Source: JAWXUD01 sp044432945 (GTDB lineage: Bacteria > Cyanobacteriota > Vampirovibrionia > Gastranaerophilales > Gastranaerophilaceae). Taken from it: a stretch of 62,267 nucleotides of DNA. The stretch covers positions 1 through 62,267 of the forward strand of contig JAWXUD010000007.1 in assembly GCA_044432945.1 (NCBI GenBank), in the 5' to 3' direction. The translations under genes were made by a program, and so were the position numbers. Position 1 is the stretch's first letter; every line of letters begins with the position of its first letter. The notes under the pieces are model-generated. The model searched no databases and was not told the origin of the DNA. It saw only the letters and a program-made list of their open reading frames with translations. Shown here piece after piece: positions 8,592-18,012 of the stretch.

Positions 8592-9574
8592 GCCTGCCCA
8601 CCTTTTGCCACTCTAATCCTAGGATCAGTAAATACTAACAAAATATCTGCTATTAAATTTCCAGTAACAAGCATTATCGCACCAATCATCAATGACGCCA
8701 TAACAAGATTTATATCAGAACGCAAAACCGCTTCTAAAATCAATCGCCCTAATCCAGGATATTGAAAAACATACTCGGTTAACGCTGCACCACTAAGCAA
8801 TCCTGCAAATTCAAAACCTAAAAGAGTTATCATAGGATTTATGGCGTTTCTCAATGCGTGTTTAAATATCACTTTGCCTTCACTCAAACCTTTAGCTCTC
8901 GCAAATTTTACATAATCACTATCTAGCACATCTAACAAATTCGCCCTCATTTGACGTTGTAACCCCGCCAATGAAATCGTAAACAAAACAATGACAGGAA
9001 GTACCAAATGTTTTGCTAAATCAATAATTTTAGCACCAGCATTCATCTCTAAAAAATTTGAGCTTGTTAAACCTCCGATTGGAAACCAACCAGTTTTTAC
9101 TGCCAAAATCAATAACAATACTGCAAAGAAAAATGATGGAATAGCCATTCCAATGCTTGTTATAACGGTTAATATCCTATCAAAAGGAGTCTTCCATTTT
9201 AGTGCAGAAACCACGCCCAATGGAACACCGACAATCCAAGTTAAAAAGATTACAATTACTGTCAATAACAAGGTGTTAGGAATTCTTTCTTTAAGCTTTT
9301 GACTAACCATTTCACCATTAGATGTCACACCCAAATCCAACTTAACAAAAGATTTAGCCCATTTGCCATATTGAACAATAATCGGTTTATCCAACCCTAA
9401 ACGCTCTGTTTCTTTTTGCAACGTCTCTTTTGATATAGACGGATTTAATTTAAGCTCAGCTAAAGGGTCGACTGGCGACAAACGAATTATGAAAAAACTA
9501 ATAAGCGATATTATAAATAACAACGGTATAGTTTGCAATATTCTTTTTAAAATATATAGTAATATACGCATCAT
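8588..9574 (-). CDS. Peptide/nickel-type ABC transporter permease (OppB/DppB family)
   Basis: A 328-residue permease with six helices. The N-terminus (ILKRILQTIPLLFIISLISF) is the family hallmark, followed by RLSPVDPL, the LGLDKPIIVQYGKW segment, and the EAA-like loop DYVKFARAKGLSEGKVIFKH at about residues 220-240. It forms the channel with the adjacent OppC-type permease. Both of its ends overlap neighbours by 4 bp (binding protein upstream, OppC-type downstream), showing a tightly coupled operon. Substrate is probably oligopeptide, but dipeptide, nickel or other solutes cannot be excluded from sequence. Confidence 0.93.
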   Translation of the reverse strand: MMRILLYILKRILQTIPLLFIISLISFFIIRLSPVDPLAELKLNPSISKETLQKETERLGLDKPIIVQYGKWAKSFVKLDLGVTSNGEMVSQKLKERIPNTLLLTVIVIFLTWIVGVPLGVVSALKWKTPFDRILTVITSIGMAIPSFFFAVLLLILAVKTGWFPIGGLTSSNFLEMNAGAKIIDLAKHLVLPVIVLFTISLAGLQRQMRANLLDVLDSDYVKFARAKGLSEGKVIFKHALRNAINPMITLLGFEFAGLLSGAALTEYVFQYPGLGRLILEAVLRSDINLVMASLMIGAIMLVTGNLIADILLVFTDPRIRVAKGGQA

Positions 9575-11406
9575 TCACCCTCAACAAAAATTTCTTCGAT
9601 ATTATGAGTCACACCACCCAACGTTGATGGGAATATATTCTTATATTTATCACGAACTGCAATTATTCTAATCGGCGAATAGATATAAATAAAAGGTTTT
9701 TGCTCATATATTATTTGCTGATACTCATCATAATATTTTTTACGTTCCTCAAAATCAATTGCCAATGCACCCTGTTCATAAATATAATCTATTTTCTTTT
9801 CCCAATCAAAACGAGAGCTATCAGCATCTTTTTCAAGACGTTGATTAAACATATGTAACGTTCCGCCAGAAAGCCAAACATTTTTGCCACCATTAGGCTC
9901 TAGCGGTGAACCAGTCAACCCCATTACAGCCATATCCCAATCAAGAGTACTTACAAGTTTATTAACAAGTGAATTAAACTCTATAGGTTTAAAATTCACC
10001 TTCATTCCCAAATCTTCTAAATCCTGCTTAACCATAACACCAATCGCTTCACGCTCAGTATTACCAGCATTTGTGAATAGATTAAATTCAACTCTATTAC
10101 CAAATCTATCAAACAAACGATTTTTATTATCCCAAGTAAAACCTGATTTTTTCAACAATTCTTTAGATTTTTCGATATCTCTTTCATATCCTTCAAGCTC
10201 TTCATTAAGAAATATTGAATTCAAGCTTTCGGCAGTAAAAAGAGGTTTGCCCAAACCGTTTGCAATATTTAACACAATATTACTTCTATCAATAGCATAA
10301 TCACAAGCCTTACGGAAGTTCAAATCACCAAACCAAACCTGCTTTTTAGTATCAACATAAAACTCGCCGTCATCATTCTTGCGTGTGTTCAAATTCATTG
10401 TAACAAACATTGTGCCTGTGTCTGCACCTATGTTATGAATAGTAAAATCAGAATATCGCTCAAGCTCTTTAAAACGTGCAACATTCCCACCTTGAAGGCT
10501 TATCAAATCCAATTCTCCACCCTCAAATTTTAGAACCTCGTTGTTCTGATCACCAACTATTAAATATACTAATTTATCCAAATAAGGTAATTTCTCATTA
10601 TTCTCATTAATCATATAATAATCAGGATTTCGCTTATAAACAACACGTTGAGCTGGAACATATTCAACCATCTTAAAAGCACCTGATGTGACAAATTCAT
10701 TAACATTCACATTAGTCGACAAAAAAGTTTCAAAATATTCTTTGCCCTTTTTAACCGCAGGTGCAAAAATATGCTTTGGGGCAATTGGTGCAGAAAGCAG
10801 TCTTAAAAAAGGTGCGAATGGCTTTGGTGTAGCAAATTTCACTGTATAATCATCAATTTTTACAACACTCGGTAATTCGCCATCAATCACAACAGAATCT
10901 CTAGTTGAGGTGTTTCCAAATCCATCAAAAATAATATTCTGCCAAGTAAACACGACATCATCTGCGGTGATTGAATTTCCGTCTGACCAGTGAATCCCTT
11001 TGCGTAAATATATTATATAATCGTTATCAATTATTTCATAAGACTTAGCCAGTTTTGGGAGGGTTTCACCTGAGAATGGGTCTGTTGTAACAAGCCCGTC
11101 ATACATAATTTCTGACATTTGAGAAGATATATTGTCTTTAGTGTTAAAAGGGTTGAATGTTTTTGGACCTTCGCCAATAGTCGAAAGTATTATTTGATTA
11201 CCAAATTCACCTATCTGATTTCGTGATTGTAAAAAATCTGTGCCATCAAGATTTATATTTATTGGATCGCTATATTGTGTAGAAAACTCGTTTATCTTTG
11301 GTTGCGAAACGGCAATATCATCTTCAACGACATCACGCCTAACACAAGCTTTTAACCCTATTGATAAAAGAATTAATATTATTAAAATATTTGCAACTTT
11401 CTTCAT
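9571..11406 (-). CDS. Peptide-binding lipoprotein of the ABC transporter (OppA/DppA-like, SBP family 5)
   Basis: A 611-residue extracytoplasmic binding protein. It opens with a lipoprotein signal (MKKVANILIILILLSIG then the lipobox LKAC), so the mature protein would be lipid-anchored. The SBP_bac_5 fold is recognisable from GEGPKTFNPFNT, the YEIIDNDYIIYLRKGIHWSDG block near residue 125, PAFAPFLR-like loops, and the late WLSGGTLHMFNQ region. It is the first gene of the operon, followed by the two permeases and an MgtC-family gene. Length is above the roughly 530 typical of DppA. Peptides are the likely ligand by family; specificity is not readable. Confidence 0.92.
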   Translation of the reverse strand: MKKVANILIILILLSIGLKACVRRDVVEDDIAVSQPKINEFSTQYSDPININLDGTDFLQSRNQIGEFGNQIILSTIGEGPKTFNPFNTKDNISSQMSEIMYDGLVTTDPFSGETLPKLAKSYEIIDNDYIIYLRKGIHWSDGNSITADDVVFTWQNIIFDGFGNTSTRDSVVIDGELPSVVKIDDYTVKFATPKPFAPFLRLLSAPIAPKHIFAPAVKKGKEYFETFLSTNVNVNEFVTSGAFKMVEYVPAQRVVYKRNPDYYMINENNEKLPYLDKLVYLIVGDQNNEVLKFEGGELDLISLQGGNVARFKELERYSDFTIHNIGADTGTMFVTMNLNTRKNDDGEFYVDTKKQVWFGDLNFRKACDYAIDRSNIVLNIANGLGKPLFTAESLNSIFLNEELEGYERDIEKSKELLKKSGFTWDNKNRLFDRFGNRVEFNLFTNAGNTEREAIGVMVKQDLEDLGMKVNFKPIEFNSLVNKLVSTLDWDMAVMGLTGSPLEPNGGKNVWLSGGTLHMFNQRLEKDADSSRFDWEKKIDYIYEQGALAIDFEERKKYYDEYQQIIYEQKPFIYIYSPIRIIAVRDKYKNIFPSTLGGVTHNIEEIFVEGE

Positions 11407-11565
11407 AATAAAAATATTATCACGAACAATATTATTTTTTATAGCCCTGTAAGAGAATAATTATTAACAGAAGTTAAATAATTAATTTTTTATTAATAAT
11501 GTTTAATAAATTCAATATTTGTTATAACATAGTAAAGTAAATTTTTATAAGAAGGAGAATTAATT

Positions 11566-11850
11566 ATGTTGAAACCATTAGGTGAAAGAATTGTAATCAA
11601 AGTTGTTGAAGAAACTGAACAAACTACGGGCGGGATTTTTATTCCTGACAGTGCTAAAGAAAAACCACAAAAAGGTGAAGTTATAGCAGTAGGACTTGGC
11701 AAATTAAACGACAAAGGCGAGAGAGAACCTATGGACGTTAAAGTTGGTGATGTTGTATTGTACGCTAAATATTCTGGAACAGATGTTAAAATCGAAGGCA
11801 CTGAATACAAAATCCTTTCTGTAAAAGATGCATTAGCGATTATTGAATAA
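11566..11850 (+). CDS. groES: Co-chaperonin GroES
   Basis: A 94-residue co-chaperonin that caps GroEL. It begins LKPLGERIVIKVVEE, has the mobile loop around ETEQTTGGIFIPDSA and the roof region, and VLYAKYSGTDVKIEG near the C-terminus, all typical. The start follows AGAAGGAG. groEL follows 24 bp later, the classical operon. No CIRCE inverted repeat is visible in the 159-bp upstream gap, so HrcA control is not supported by the sequence. Confidence 0.97.
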   Translation: MLKPLGERIVIKVVEETEQTTGGIFIPDSAKEKPQKGEVIAVGLGKLNDKGEREPMDVKVGDVVLYAKYSGTDVKIEGTEYKILSVKDALAIIE

Positions 11851-11874
11851 TTAATATATTAAGGAGAAATAAAA

Positions 11875-13518
11875 ATGGCAAAACGTATAGTTTTTAATGA
11901 AGAAGCTAGAAAATCGCTTCTAAAAGGTATAGACACAGTAGCAGACGCTGTAAAAGTAACACTTGGACCAAAAGGTCGCAACGTAATTTTAGAAAAAAAA
12001 TTCGGTGCGCCACAAATCGTTAACGATGGCGTAACTATTGCAAAAGAAATCGAACTAAAAGATGGTTTAGAAAACGCTGGCGCGCAGTTGCTAAAAGAAG
12101 TTTCTTCTAAAACAAATGATGTTGCTGGTGATGGCACAACAACAGCTTCTGTTCTAGCACAAGCGATTGTTCGTGAAGGATTAAAAAATCTTACTGCTGG
12201 TGCGAACCCAATTTCTATGAAACGTGGTATTGATAAAGCAGTAGAAGTTTCTGTAAAAGAAATTAAAGAAATGTCTAGACCCGTGAATACAAAAGAAGAA
12301 ATTGCACAAGTCGCAGCTATTTCTGCTGGCAACAACACAGAAATCGGTGAACTTATTGCAGAAGCTATGGAAAAAGTTGGACACGATGGAGTTATTACCG
12401 TAGAAGAATCAAAATCATTCGGTACTAATTTAAAAGTCGTTGAAGGTATGCAATTTGATAAAGGTTATATCTCTCCATATTTTGTTACCGATGCAGAAAG
12501 AATGGAGTCAGTATTAGAAGATGCTTATGTTTTTTGTTGTAACAAAAAAATCAACCTTATCTCTGATTTAGTTCCATTGTTAGAACAAGTAGCTAGAGAT
12601 GGTCGTTCACTTTTACTAATAGCAGAAGATATCGAAGGTGAAGCGTTGGCGACTTTAGTTGTTAACACTATGAGAAAAGTTTTGAGAGCTGTAGCAGTTA
12701 AAGCACCTGGCTTTGGTGATAGAAGAAAAGCTATGCTTGAAGATATCGCTATTTTAACAGGTGGTGAGATGTTCACTGAAGAATTAGGCATTAAACTTGA
12801 AAATGTTACTGTTCAAATGCTTGGAAAAGCTAAACGAGTTTCTGTTTCTAAAGAAGAAACAACTATCGTTGTAGGTAGCGAAACTAAACAAGCAGTTGAT
12901 GAAAGAGTACGTTTGATTAAAAAACAAATCGAAGCTTCTGATTCTGAATATGATAAAGAAAAATTAAACGAACGCATTGCAAAATTATCTGGGGGCGTTG
13001 CCCTAATCGAAGTTGGTGCAGCAAGCGAAGTCGAGTTGAAAGAACGTAAATTAAGAATTGAAGATGCTCTAAATGCTACTCGTGCAGCGAATGAAGAAGG
13101 TATTGTTCCTGGTGGTGGTGTTGCTTTAGTAAGAGTTCAACAAAAACTTCAACAAGCCCTAGAAACAACGATTTTCTCAACTGACGATGAAAAAGTTGGT
13201 TTCAAAATCTTAACAGCGTCATTAGATGTTCCTTTAAGAGCTATTTCTAAAAACGCTGGTGCTAAAGCTGATGTTGTTGTTGAAGCTGTATTAGCTAGCA
13301 CTGGTGCATATGGATATGACGCACTAAATGATAAATATGTTGACATGTTTAAAACTGGTATCGTTGACCCTGCTAAAGTTACTCGCTCAGCGTTAATCAA
13401 TGCGGCATCTGTTGGTTCAATGTTATTAACTACTGAAGCTGCTGTTGTAGATATTCCAGAAGACAAACCTGAAATGCCTGCTATGCCTAACATGGGTGGT
13501 ATGGGCGGTATGATGTAA
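11875..13518 (+). CDS. groEL: Chaperonin GroEL
   Basis: The 60-kDa ATP-dependent chaperonin, 547 residues, full family length. Visible signatures: VTLGPKGRNVILEKKFG near residue 30, the ATP-site DGTTTASVLAQ near 87, GYISPYFVTD near 200, and the family signature around AANEEGIVPGGGVAL near 405. It ends with the Gly-Met-rich tail MPNMGGMGGMM. It is the second gene of the groESL operon and is followed by a strong intrinsic terminator. A cysteine pair within VFCCNKKINLIS is a small local variation. Only this one groEL copy is in the window. Confidence 0.98.
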   Translation: MAKRIVFNEEARKSLLKGIDTVADAVKVTLGPKGRNVILEKKFGAPQIVNDGVTIAKEIELKDGLENAGAQLLKEVSSKTNDVAGDGTTTASVLAQAIVREGLKNLTAGANPISMKRGIDKAVEVSVKEIKEMSRPVNTKEEIAQVAAISAGNNTEIGELIAEAMEKVGHDGVITVEESKSFGTNLKVVEGMQFDKGYISPYFVTDAERMESVLEDAYVFCCNKKINLISDLVPLLEQVARDGRSLLLIAEDIEGEALATLVVNTMRKVLRAVAVKAPGFGDRRKAMLEDIAILTGGEMFTEELGIKLENVTVQMLGKAKRVSVSKEETTIVVGSETKQAVDERVRLIKKQIEASDSEYDKEKLNERIAKLSGGVALIEVGAASEVELKERKLRIEDALNATRAANEEGIVPGGGVALVRVQQKLQQALETTIFSTDDEKVGFKILTASLDVPLRAISKNAGAKADVVVEAVLASTGAYGYDALNDKYVDMFKTGIVDPAKVTRSALINAASVGSMLLTTEAAVVDIPEDKPEMPAMPNMGGMGGMM

Positions 13519-13539
13519 TTTTTTACATAATACGTTTAT

Positions 13540-13580
13540 AAAAAAGAGGCGAATTGATGAAATCAATTCGCCTCTTTTTT
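13540..13580. terminator. Bidirectional terminator after groEL
   Basis: Perfect inverted repeat with arms AAAAAGAGGCGAATTGAT and ATCAATTCGCCTCTTTTT and a 3-nt loop, between the stops of groEL and the convergent regulator. A and T tracts on both sides make it usable from either strand. Confidence 0.9.
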
Positions 13581-13593
13581 ATTAATTAATGAT

Positions 13594-14262
13594 TTATACA
13601 AGCCCTTCTTTTAGAGCTTTTACTGCTGCTTGAGTTCGGTCGTCAACGACAAGCTTTTGTATTATATTACACACATGTGCTTTTGCTGTATGTTCAGATA
13701 TTGTTAAAGTTTTTGCTATTTCATTATTTGATTGACCATCAACAACTAATTTCAAAACCTCATATTCTCTTTGCGTCAAATTCGAGTGTTGTTCTTTAAA
13801 CATTGCTCTAGACATTTGTCTTGGCGGAACAACTCCACAATTCTTTTCACGCAAAATCGGCACGACCAAAGGGTCTAACCACATCGCACCATTCTTAATC
13901 GTTTCAATTATCATTCTTAAACTTTCTGTATTTATATCCTTCATAACGTAACCAAACGCTCCCGCATGAAGTGCATCTGTAACTTCTTGCTCTTCTAAAT
14001 GCGATGTTAAAATAATAATTTTTGCCTTGTTATCAATCTCTAATATTTTTTTTGTAGCTATAATCCCTGAAAAATCTGGCAAGCCGATATCCATCAATAC
14101 GATGTCTGGACGGGTCAAACGGAACTTTTCAACTGCTTCTTTAGCGGTTTCTGCTTCAGCGTATATTTCAATATTATCAATTTCTTCAAGAAGCGAGATT
14201 AGTCCAACTCGCATAAGCTTTTGGTCTTCGACCAATAATATTCTAATAGGTTTGTTTGTCAT
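13594..14262 (-). CDS. Orphan NarL/LuxR-type response regulator
   Basis: A 222-residue response regulator. Receiver with acidic E12 D13, phospho-acceptor D58 in IVLMDIGLPDFSG, and VMKD carrying the conserved lysine. After a linker containing EKNCGVVPPRQMSR, a LuxR-type DNA-binding domain runs about 155-220 with LTQREYEVLKLV and ISEHTAKAHVCNIIQKL. It has no kinase next to it, so it is an orphan here; the sensorless kinase at 3.4 kb is one possible partner but there is no evidence. The start follows GAGGAGATATC. Convergent with groESL. Confidence 0.9.
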   Translation of the reverse strand: MTNKPIRILLVEDQKLMRVGLISLLEEIDNIEIYAEAETAKEAVEKFRLTRPDIVLMDIGLPDFSGIIATKKILEIDNKAKIIILTSHLEEQEVTDALHAGAFGYVMKDINTESLRMIIETIKNGAMWLDPLVVPILREKNCGVVPPRQMSRAMFKEQHSNLTQREYEVLKLVVDGQSNNEIAKTLTISEHTAKAHVCNIIQKLVVDDRTQAAVKALKEGLV

Positions 14263-14298
14263 GATATCTCCTCAATTTTATTTACATTGCTTTCTTAG

Positions 14299-14327
14299 TA
14301 TTTATAAAATCCTTTATTAATTATCAA
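14299..14327 (-). promoter_or_regulatory. Sigma70-like promoter for the orphan response regulator
   Basis: Reading the minus strand: TTGATA, 17 bp, TAAATA, leading to a start of transcription about 30 nt before the ATG at 14262. Pattern-based only. The rest of the 278-bp divergent gap to nadB is very AT-rich with nothing else recognisable. Confidence 0.45.
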
Positions 14328-14540
14328 AACCCTAATTAAAAAAAAGAATAGTTTAATATTTATTATTTCATTTTTTGAAATATTATTTGGTTTTAAATGC
14401 TTATTATTATTGTTTTTATAAGATTGTTTAAAAATAATATGCAAAGATTTATAAAAATTTAATATAAAATATGCTTATAGGTATGGTAAAAAAAAATAAT
14501 TTGGATTAGAATAATCTTTAGAATAAATAGGAAACTAAAA

Positions 14541-16160
14541 ATGAAGTACTCAAAGTATTCAGTTGTAATAATCGGTAGTGGCATAGCAGGGCTTTATGCT
14601 GCCCTAAAATCTGAGCAACAATTGGATTTAGAAGACGGTTTGTTGTTGATGACAAAAACTAGACTTGGTGAATGCAACTCGCTTTACGCACAAGGTGGAA
14701 TGGTTGCTGTTATGAACGAGAACAGCACGGATTCTGTTGCTTCGCACGTTACTGATACGATTAAGGCAGGGGCTGGATTAAGTGAACTAAGTTCTGTCAA
14801 ATTTATTTCCGAAAATTCTGATAATGTTGTTAAAGATTTACTAAAACTTGGTGTTGAATTTGACACTGATGAGAATGATAAATTATGCTTCACAAAAGAA
14901 GCTGCTCATAGTGTTAATAGGATTTTACACGCTGGCGGTGATGCGACTGGAAAAATGATAGAGCAAGCATTATGCGAAAAAATCATTCAAAATGAAAACA
15001 TTCAGGTTTATGAACAAACTCTAGCTGTAGAATTGTTAATAAATTCAAATTCTAAATGTCGAGGCGTTATAGTTTATAACGATGAAACACAAGAATATGA
15101 AACAATTTACTCAAATTGCGTAATACTTGCAACAGGTGGAGCTGGACAGCTATACAAATACACGACAAACCCCAAATGTGCTACTGGTGATGGTTTAGCT
15201 TTGGCATATAGAGCAGGTGCAATTTTACAAGATATGGAATTTTTCCAATTTCACCCAACAGCGTTAGCGATTGATAGTGGCGAAAATAGATTTTTAATTA
15301 GCGAAGCAGTACGTGGCGAAGGTGCTAAATTGGTCGATATAGACGGACAAGAATTTATGCATAAATACCACGAGAAAAAAGAGCTTGCTCCTCGTGATAT
15401 TGTCACACGTGCCAATTTTAACGAAATGATTGAAAATAATTGTAATAATGTTTACCTAAACGCTAGTTGCATCGAACATTCAAAATTAATTAAACGCTTT
15501 CCTAATATTTCAAAAAAATGCTTAGAATTTGATATTAATATTATCAAAGATTTTATACCAGTTGCTCCAGCTGCTCATTATTTTATGGGTGGGGTTAAAA
15601 CTAATCTACGTGGCGAAACATCTATTTCTGGCTTATTTGCCATTGGAGAAGTGGCTTCTACGGGGCTACACGGGGGAAATAGACTAGCAAGCAACTCACT
15701 TTTAGAATGCGTAGTGTGTGCATATTCAGTTGCGGATTTTCTTAAATCCTTTGAAATTGTTGTACCTAAACAAGTCGATGAAGACATTAAAAATATTATA
15801 GATGAATACGCTGATGAAGACTTAATATTAGAGGAGTTTGATGTATTAGATTTAAAAAATCGTTTACAGGATTTGATGTGGAATAATGTCGGAATATTAA
15901 GAAGCGAAAAGTCACTAATGAGGGCTTTTGATTTAATTAATTCTATTAAAAAAGAAGTTTTACGTGAACGTAAATGTATAAGCCAAGAAGAATATGAGCT
16001 GAAAAACATGCTTATTGTTGCAGAATTGATGATTAATTCTGCTTTAAATCGACAAGAATCACGTGGTGCGCATTATCGTCTTGATTATCCAGAAATGAAT
16101 TCTGAAGGGCTTCATAGCTGTATTAGTAAATATGAAGGGAAATTTGATTTTGTTAAATAA
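14541..16160 (+). CDS. nadB: L-aspartate oxidase
   Basis: FAD enzyme oxidising L-aspartate to iminoaspartate, the first step of de novo NAD synthesis. The 539-residue protein has the dinucleotide fold VVIIGSGIAGLYAAL at the N-terminus, the family block LYAQGGMVAV near residue 50, substrate and FAD segments HRILHAGGDATG-like (VNRILHAGGDATGKMIE), VILATGGAGQLYKYTTNP, MEFFQFHPTAL, and HGGNRLASNSLLECVV, then the C-terminal helical domain with REL-type ESRGAHYRLDYP. Full length. It overlaps nadC, its pathway partner. nadA (quinolinate synthase) is not in the window and must be elsewhere. No Fe-S cluster is expected in this enzyme. Confidence 0.96.
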   Translation: MKYSKYSVVIIGSGIAGLYAALKSEQQLDLEDGLLLMTKTRLGECNSLYAQGGMVAVMNENSTDSVASHVTDTIKAGAGLSELSSVKFISENSDNVVKDLLKLGVEFDTDENDKLCFTKEAAHSVNRILHAGGDATGKMIEQALCEKIIQNENIQVYEQTLAVELLINSNSKCRGVIVYNDETQEYETIYSNCVILATGGAGQLYKYTTNPKCATGDGLALAYRAGAILQDMEFFQFHPTALAIDSGENRFLISEAVRGEGAKLVDIDGQEFMHKYHEKKELAPRDIVTRANFNEMIENNCNNVYLNASCIEHSKLIKRFPNISKKCLEFDINIIKDFIPVAPAAHYFMGGVKTNLRGETSISGLFAIGEVASTGLHGGNRLASNSLLECVVCAYSVADFLKSFEIVVPKQVDEDIKNIIDEYADEDLILEEFDVLDLKNRLQDLMWNNVGILRSEKSLMRAFDLINSIKKEVLRERKCISQEEYELKNMLIVAELMINSALNRQESRGAHYRLDYPEMNSEGLHSCISKYEGKFDFVK

Positions 16161-16980
16161 ATTTTATTTGAATGAACATGTAAAAATGGCTTTACAAGAA
16201 GATATTGGCTTTGGCGACATTACAACAGAAAATTTAGCAAACGATGACGATTTTTTATCAGGTCAACTAAACACTAGAAACGATGGTGTTTTGTGTGGTG
16301 TGGAGGTTTTCAAAACCGTTTTTGAGATTTTATCTAATGATGTTAAAATAAATTTTCATTTTAAAGATGGAGATTTAATTAAAAAAGGTGATAAAATCGC
16401 AGATTTTTCTGGTCCAGCGAAATATTTATTAATGGGTGAACGTGTTGCCCTAAATTATATCCAACGAATGAGTGGTATCGCTACTGAAACAAAAAAATAC
16501 CAAGATGCGATAGGTGATTTGAAAGCAAAAATCGTTGATACAAGAAAAACAACACCGAATTTTAGAGCGTTTGAAAAATATTCTGTAAAAGTTGGTGGCG
16601 GTGCTTTGCATAGATTTAACCTCTCCGATTGTGCGATGATTAAAGATAACCATATTCGACTTGCTGGTTCTATAACTAATGCGGTTGAAAAATTGAGAAC
16701 AAATTTATCTCATGCTCATAAAATTGAAGTTGAGTGCGACACCATTGAACAGGTGAAAGAAGCTATTAAATGTGGCGTTGATATAATCATGCTAGATAAC
16801 ATGAGTTTAGAAACAATGCTTGATGCAGTTTCTTTAATTGCAGGGCGTGCAATAGTTGAAGCCAGTGGCAACGTTCATCTTGATACAGTTTATGACATAG
16901 CAAAAACTGGCGTAGACATAATCTCATCTAGTGCGATTGTCGCTAAAGCAAACACTTTGGATTTGGCATTTGATATGTAA
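16132..16980 (+). CDS. nadC: Nicotinate-nucleotide pyrophosphorylase (carboxylating)
   Basis: Quinolinate phosphoribosyltransferase, converting quinolinate and PRPP to nicotinate mononucleotide. The 282-residue protein shows ALQEDIGFGDITTE at the N-terminus, ERVALNYIQRMSGIAT, KIVDTRKTTPNFRAFEKYSV with the PRPP-binding residues, HRFNLSDCAMIKDNHI, and IEVECDTIEQVKEA and IVEASGNVHLDTV near the end. The ATG at 16132 lies inside the end of nadB, giving a 29-bp overlap; TTG codons a few residues later are possible starts. Translational coupling with nadB is likely. Confidence 0.95.
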   Translation: MKGNLILLNKFYLNEHVKMALQEDIGFGDITTENLANDDDFLSGQLNTRNDGVLCGVEVFKTVFEILSNDVKINFHFKDGDLIKKGDKIADFSGPAKYLLMGERVALNYIQRMSGIATETKKYQDAIGDLKAKIVDTRKTTPNFRAFEKYSVKVGGGALHRFNLSDCAMIKDNHIRLAGSITNAVEKLRTNLSHAHKIEVECDTIEQVKEAIKCGVDIIMLDNMSLETMLDAVSLIAGRAIVEASGNVHLDTVYDIAKTGVDIISSSAIVAKANTLDLAFDM

Positions 16981-16990
16981 TCATTTTTCG

Positions 16991-17011
16991 TTAGTGTCAG
17001 TTTCACACTAA
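16991..17011 (+). terminator. Weak hairpin after nadC
   Basis: TTAGTGT / ACACTAA with a 7-nt loop, 10 bp after the nadC stop, but without a T-tract. It may be a terminator remnant or an RNA stabiliser. Confidence 0.35.
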
Positions 17012-17163
17012 TTGTAAAGTTATTTGAATTGCCTAAAACTATTGCGGTGTAAGGTATTCTTATTTTTTATTAATAATTTTATATATTACTTTCAGGTAGG
17101 TAGCAAAAAAAAAATCTTTTTGGTTTAAAATATATGAACGTAATTTATTTTATTTGGTGAAGA

Positions 17164-18012
17164 ATGAAAATTAATTCAATAGAAAGAAACATGCAAAGAG
17201 TGCATGGGGATTCAGCTCCCTTATATACATCGCAAAATCTCAAAGAGCGATATAGCACGGGAATGCTGAAGAATAATGACGAATATAACGCAAATAACAG
17301 CGGCAACTTTACGAGTAAGAGTGAGGTTGCCGCTGTTAGTTTTGAGGGGAACAAATTGGACGCTTTTTATAAAAGCAAAGCGTTTAACAAAGCTCTTGAT
17401 TTAACTCAAAAATATCATATCGCAACAACAAACTTCGTAATCTTAATTATGTCAGCAATATTTAGACCATTAGCAATAATGGCATTACCTGATAAAAAAG
17501 ATGATGAAACCAAAGATGAAAAAGAAATACAAGAAAAAAAAGAAGCTCGAAAAGAAGATAAAGTATACGCAGCAGCCCACTCAATAGCATCTGGCGTAAT
17601 CGGTTTTGGTATAGCTACAGCAATCTCTGCACCTTTAGATGTGGCAATTAAAAAAATGCAAAATAACGAAGAAATCTTTAACAAAAGTGAATACGTTAAA
17701 AAATTAAAAGAAACGGCTAAGAGCGGAAAAACTCAAATTGAAAAAAATACAGCTGAGCGTACAATGAAGGCAATGGATATGTTTTTGAAAAATATTCCTG
17801 ACTGGTTCATCGTTCTTCCTAAAGGGTTTTTAACAGTAGCCTTAATCCCGCCTATTTTAAAATATGGTTTTGGAATGGATAAAAAGAAAAAAGAAGAACG
17901 TGTAACTTTAGAGTTCGCATATAAAAATAACAATGAACAATCAGAAAAAATGGACGATAAAAGCAATTTAAAATGGTCAATGGACGACTTTAGCAAAGGA
18001 GGTTCTAAATAA
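17164..18012 (+). CDS. Unknown membrane protein with N-terminal VSFEGN motif
   Basis: I do not recognise a family. The 282-residue protein has a polar, probably disordered N-terminus (1-57) ending in VSFEGN (58-63). A hydrophobic stretch at about 92-110 (FVILIMSAIFRPLAIMAL), a highly charged K/E/D loop (112-137), a second hydrophobic helix at about 140-165 (SIASGVIGFGIATAISA), and a third at about 215-240 (WFIVLPKGFLTVALIPPIL) follow, then a charged tail. No cleavable signal peptide is present. Its stop overlaps the next gene's start (TAATG), so the two are coupled and may form a complex. The VSFxGN motif recurs in the next protein. Function unknown. Confidence 0.7.
   Translation: MKINSIERNMQRVHGDSAPLYTSQNLKERYSTGMLKNNDEYNANNSGNFTSKSEVAAVSFEGNKLDAFYKSKAFNKALDLTQKYHIATTNFVILIMSAIFRPLAIMALPDKKDDETKDEKEIQEKKEARKEDKVYAAAHSIASGVIGFGIATAISAPLDVAIKKMQNNEEIFNKSEYVKKLKETAKSGKTQIEKNTAERTMKAMDMFLKNIPDWFIVLPKGFLTVALIPPILKYGFGMDKKKKEERVTLEFAYKNNNEQSEKMDDKSNLKWSMDDFSKGGSK

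Noticed and set aside
11407..11565. CIRCE element before groES
   Set aside because: No TTAGCACTC-N9-GAGTGCTAA inverted repeat can be found.
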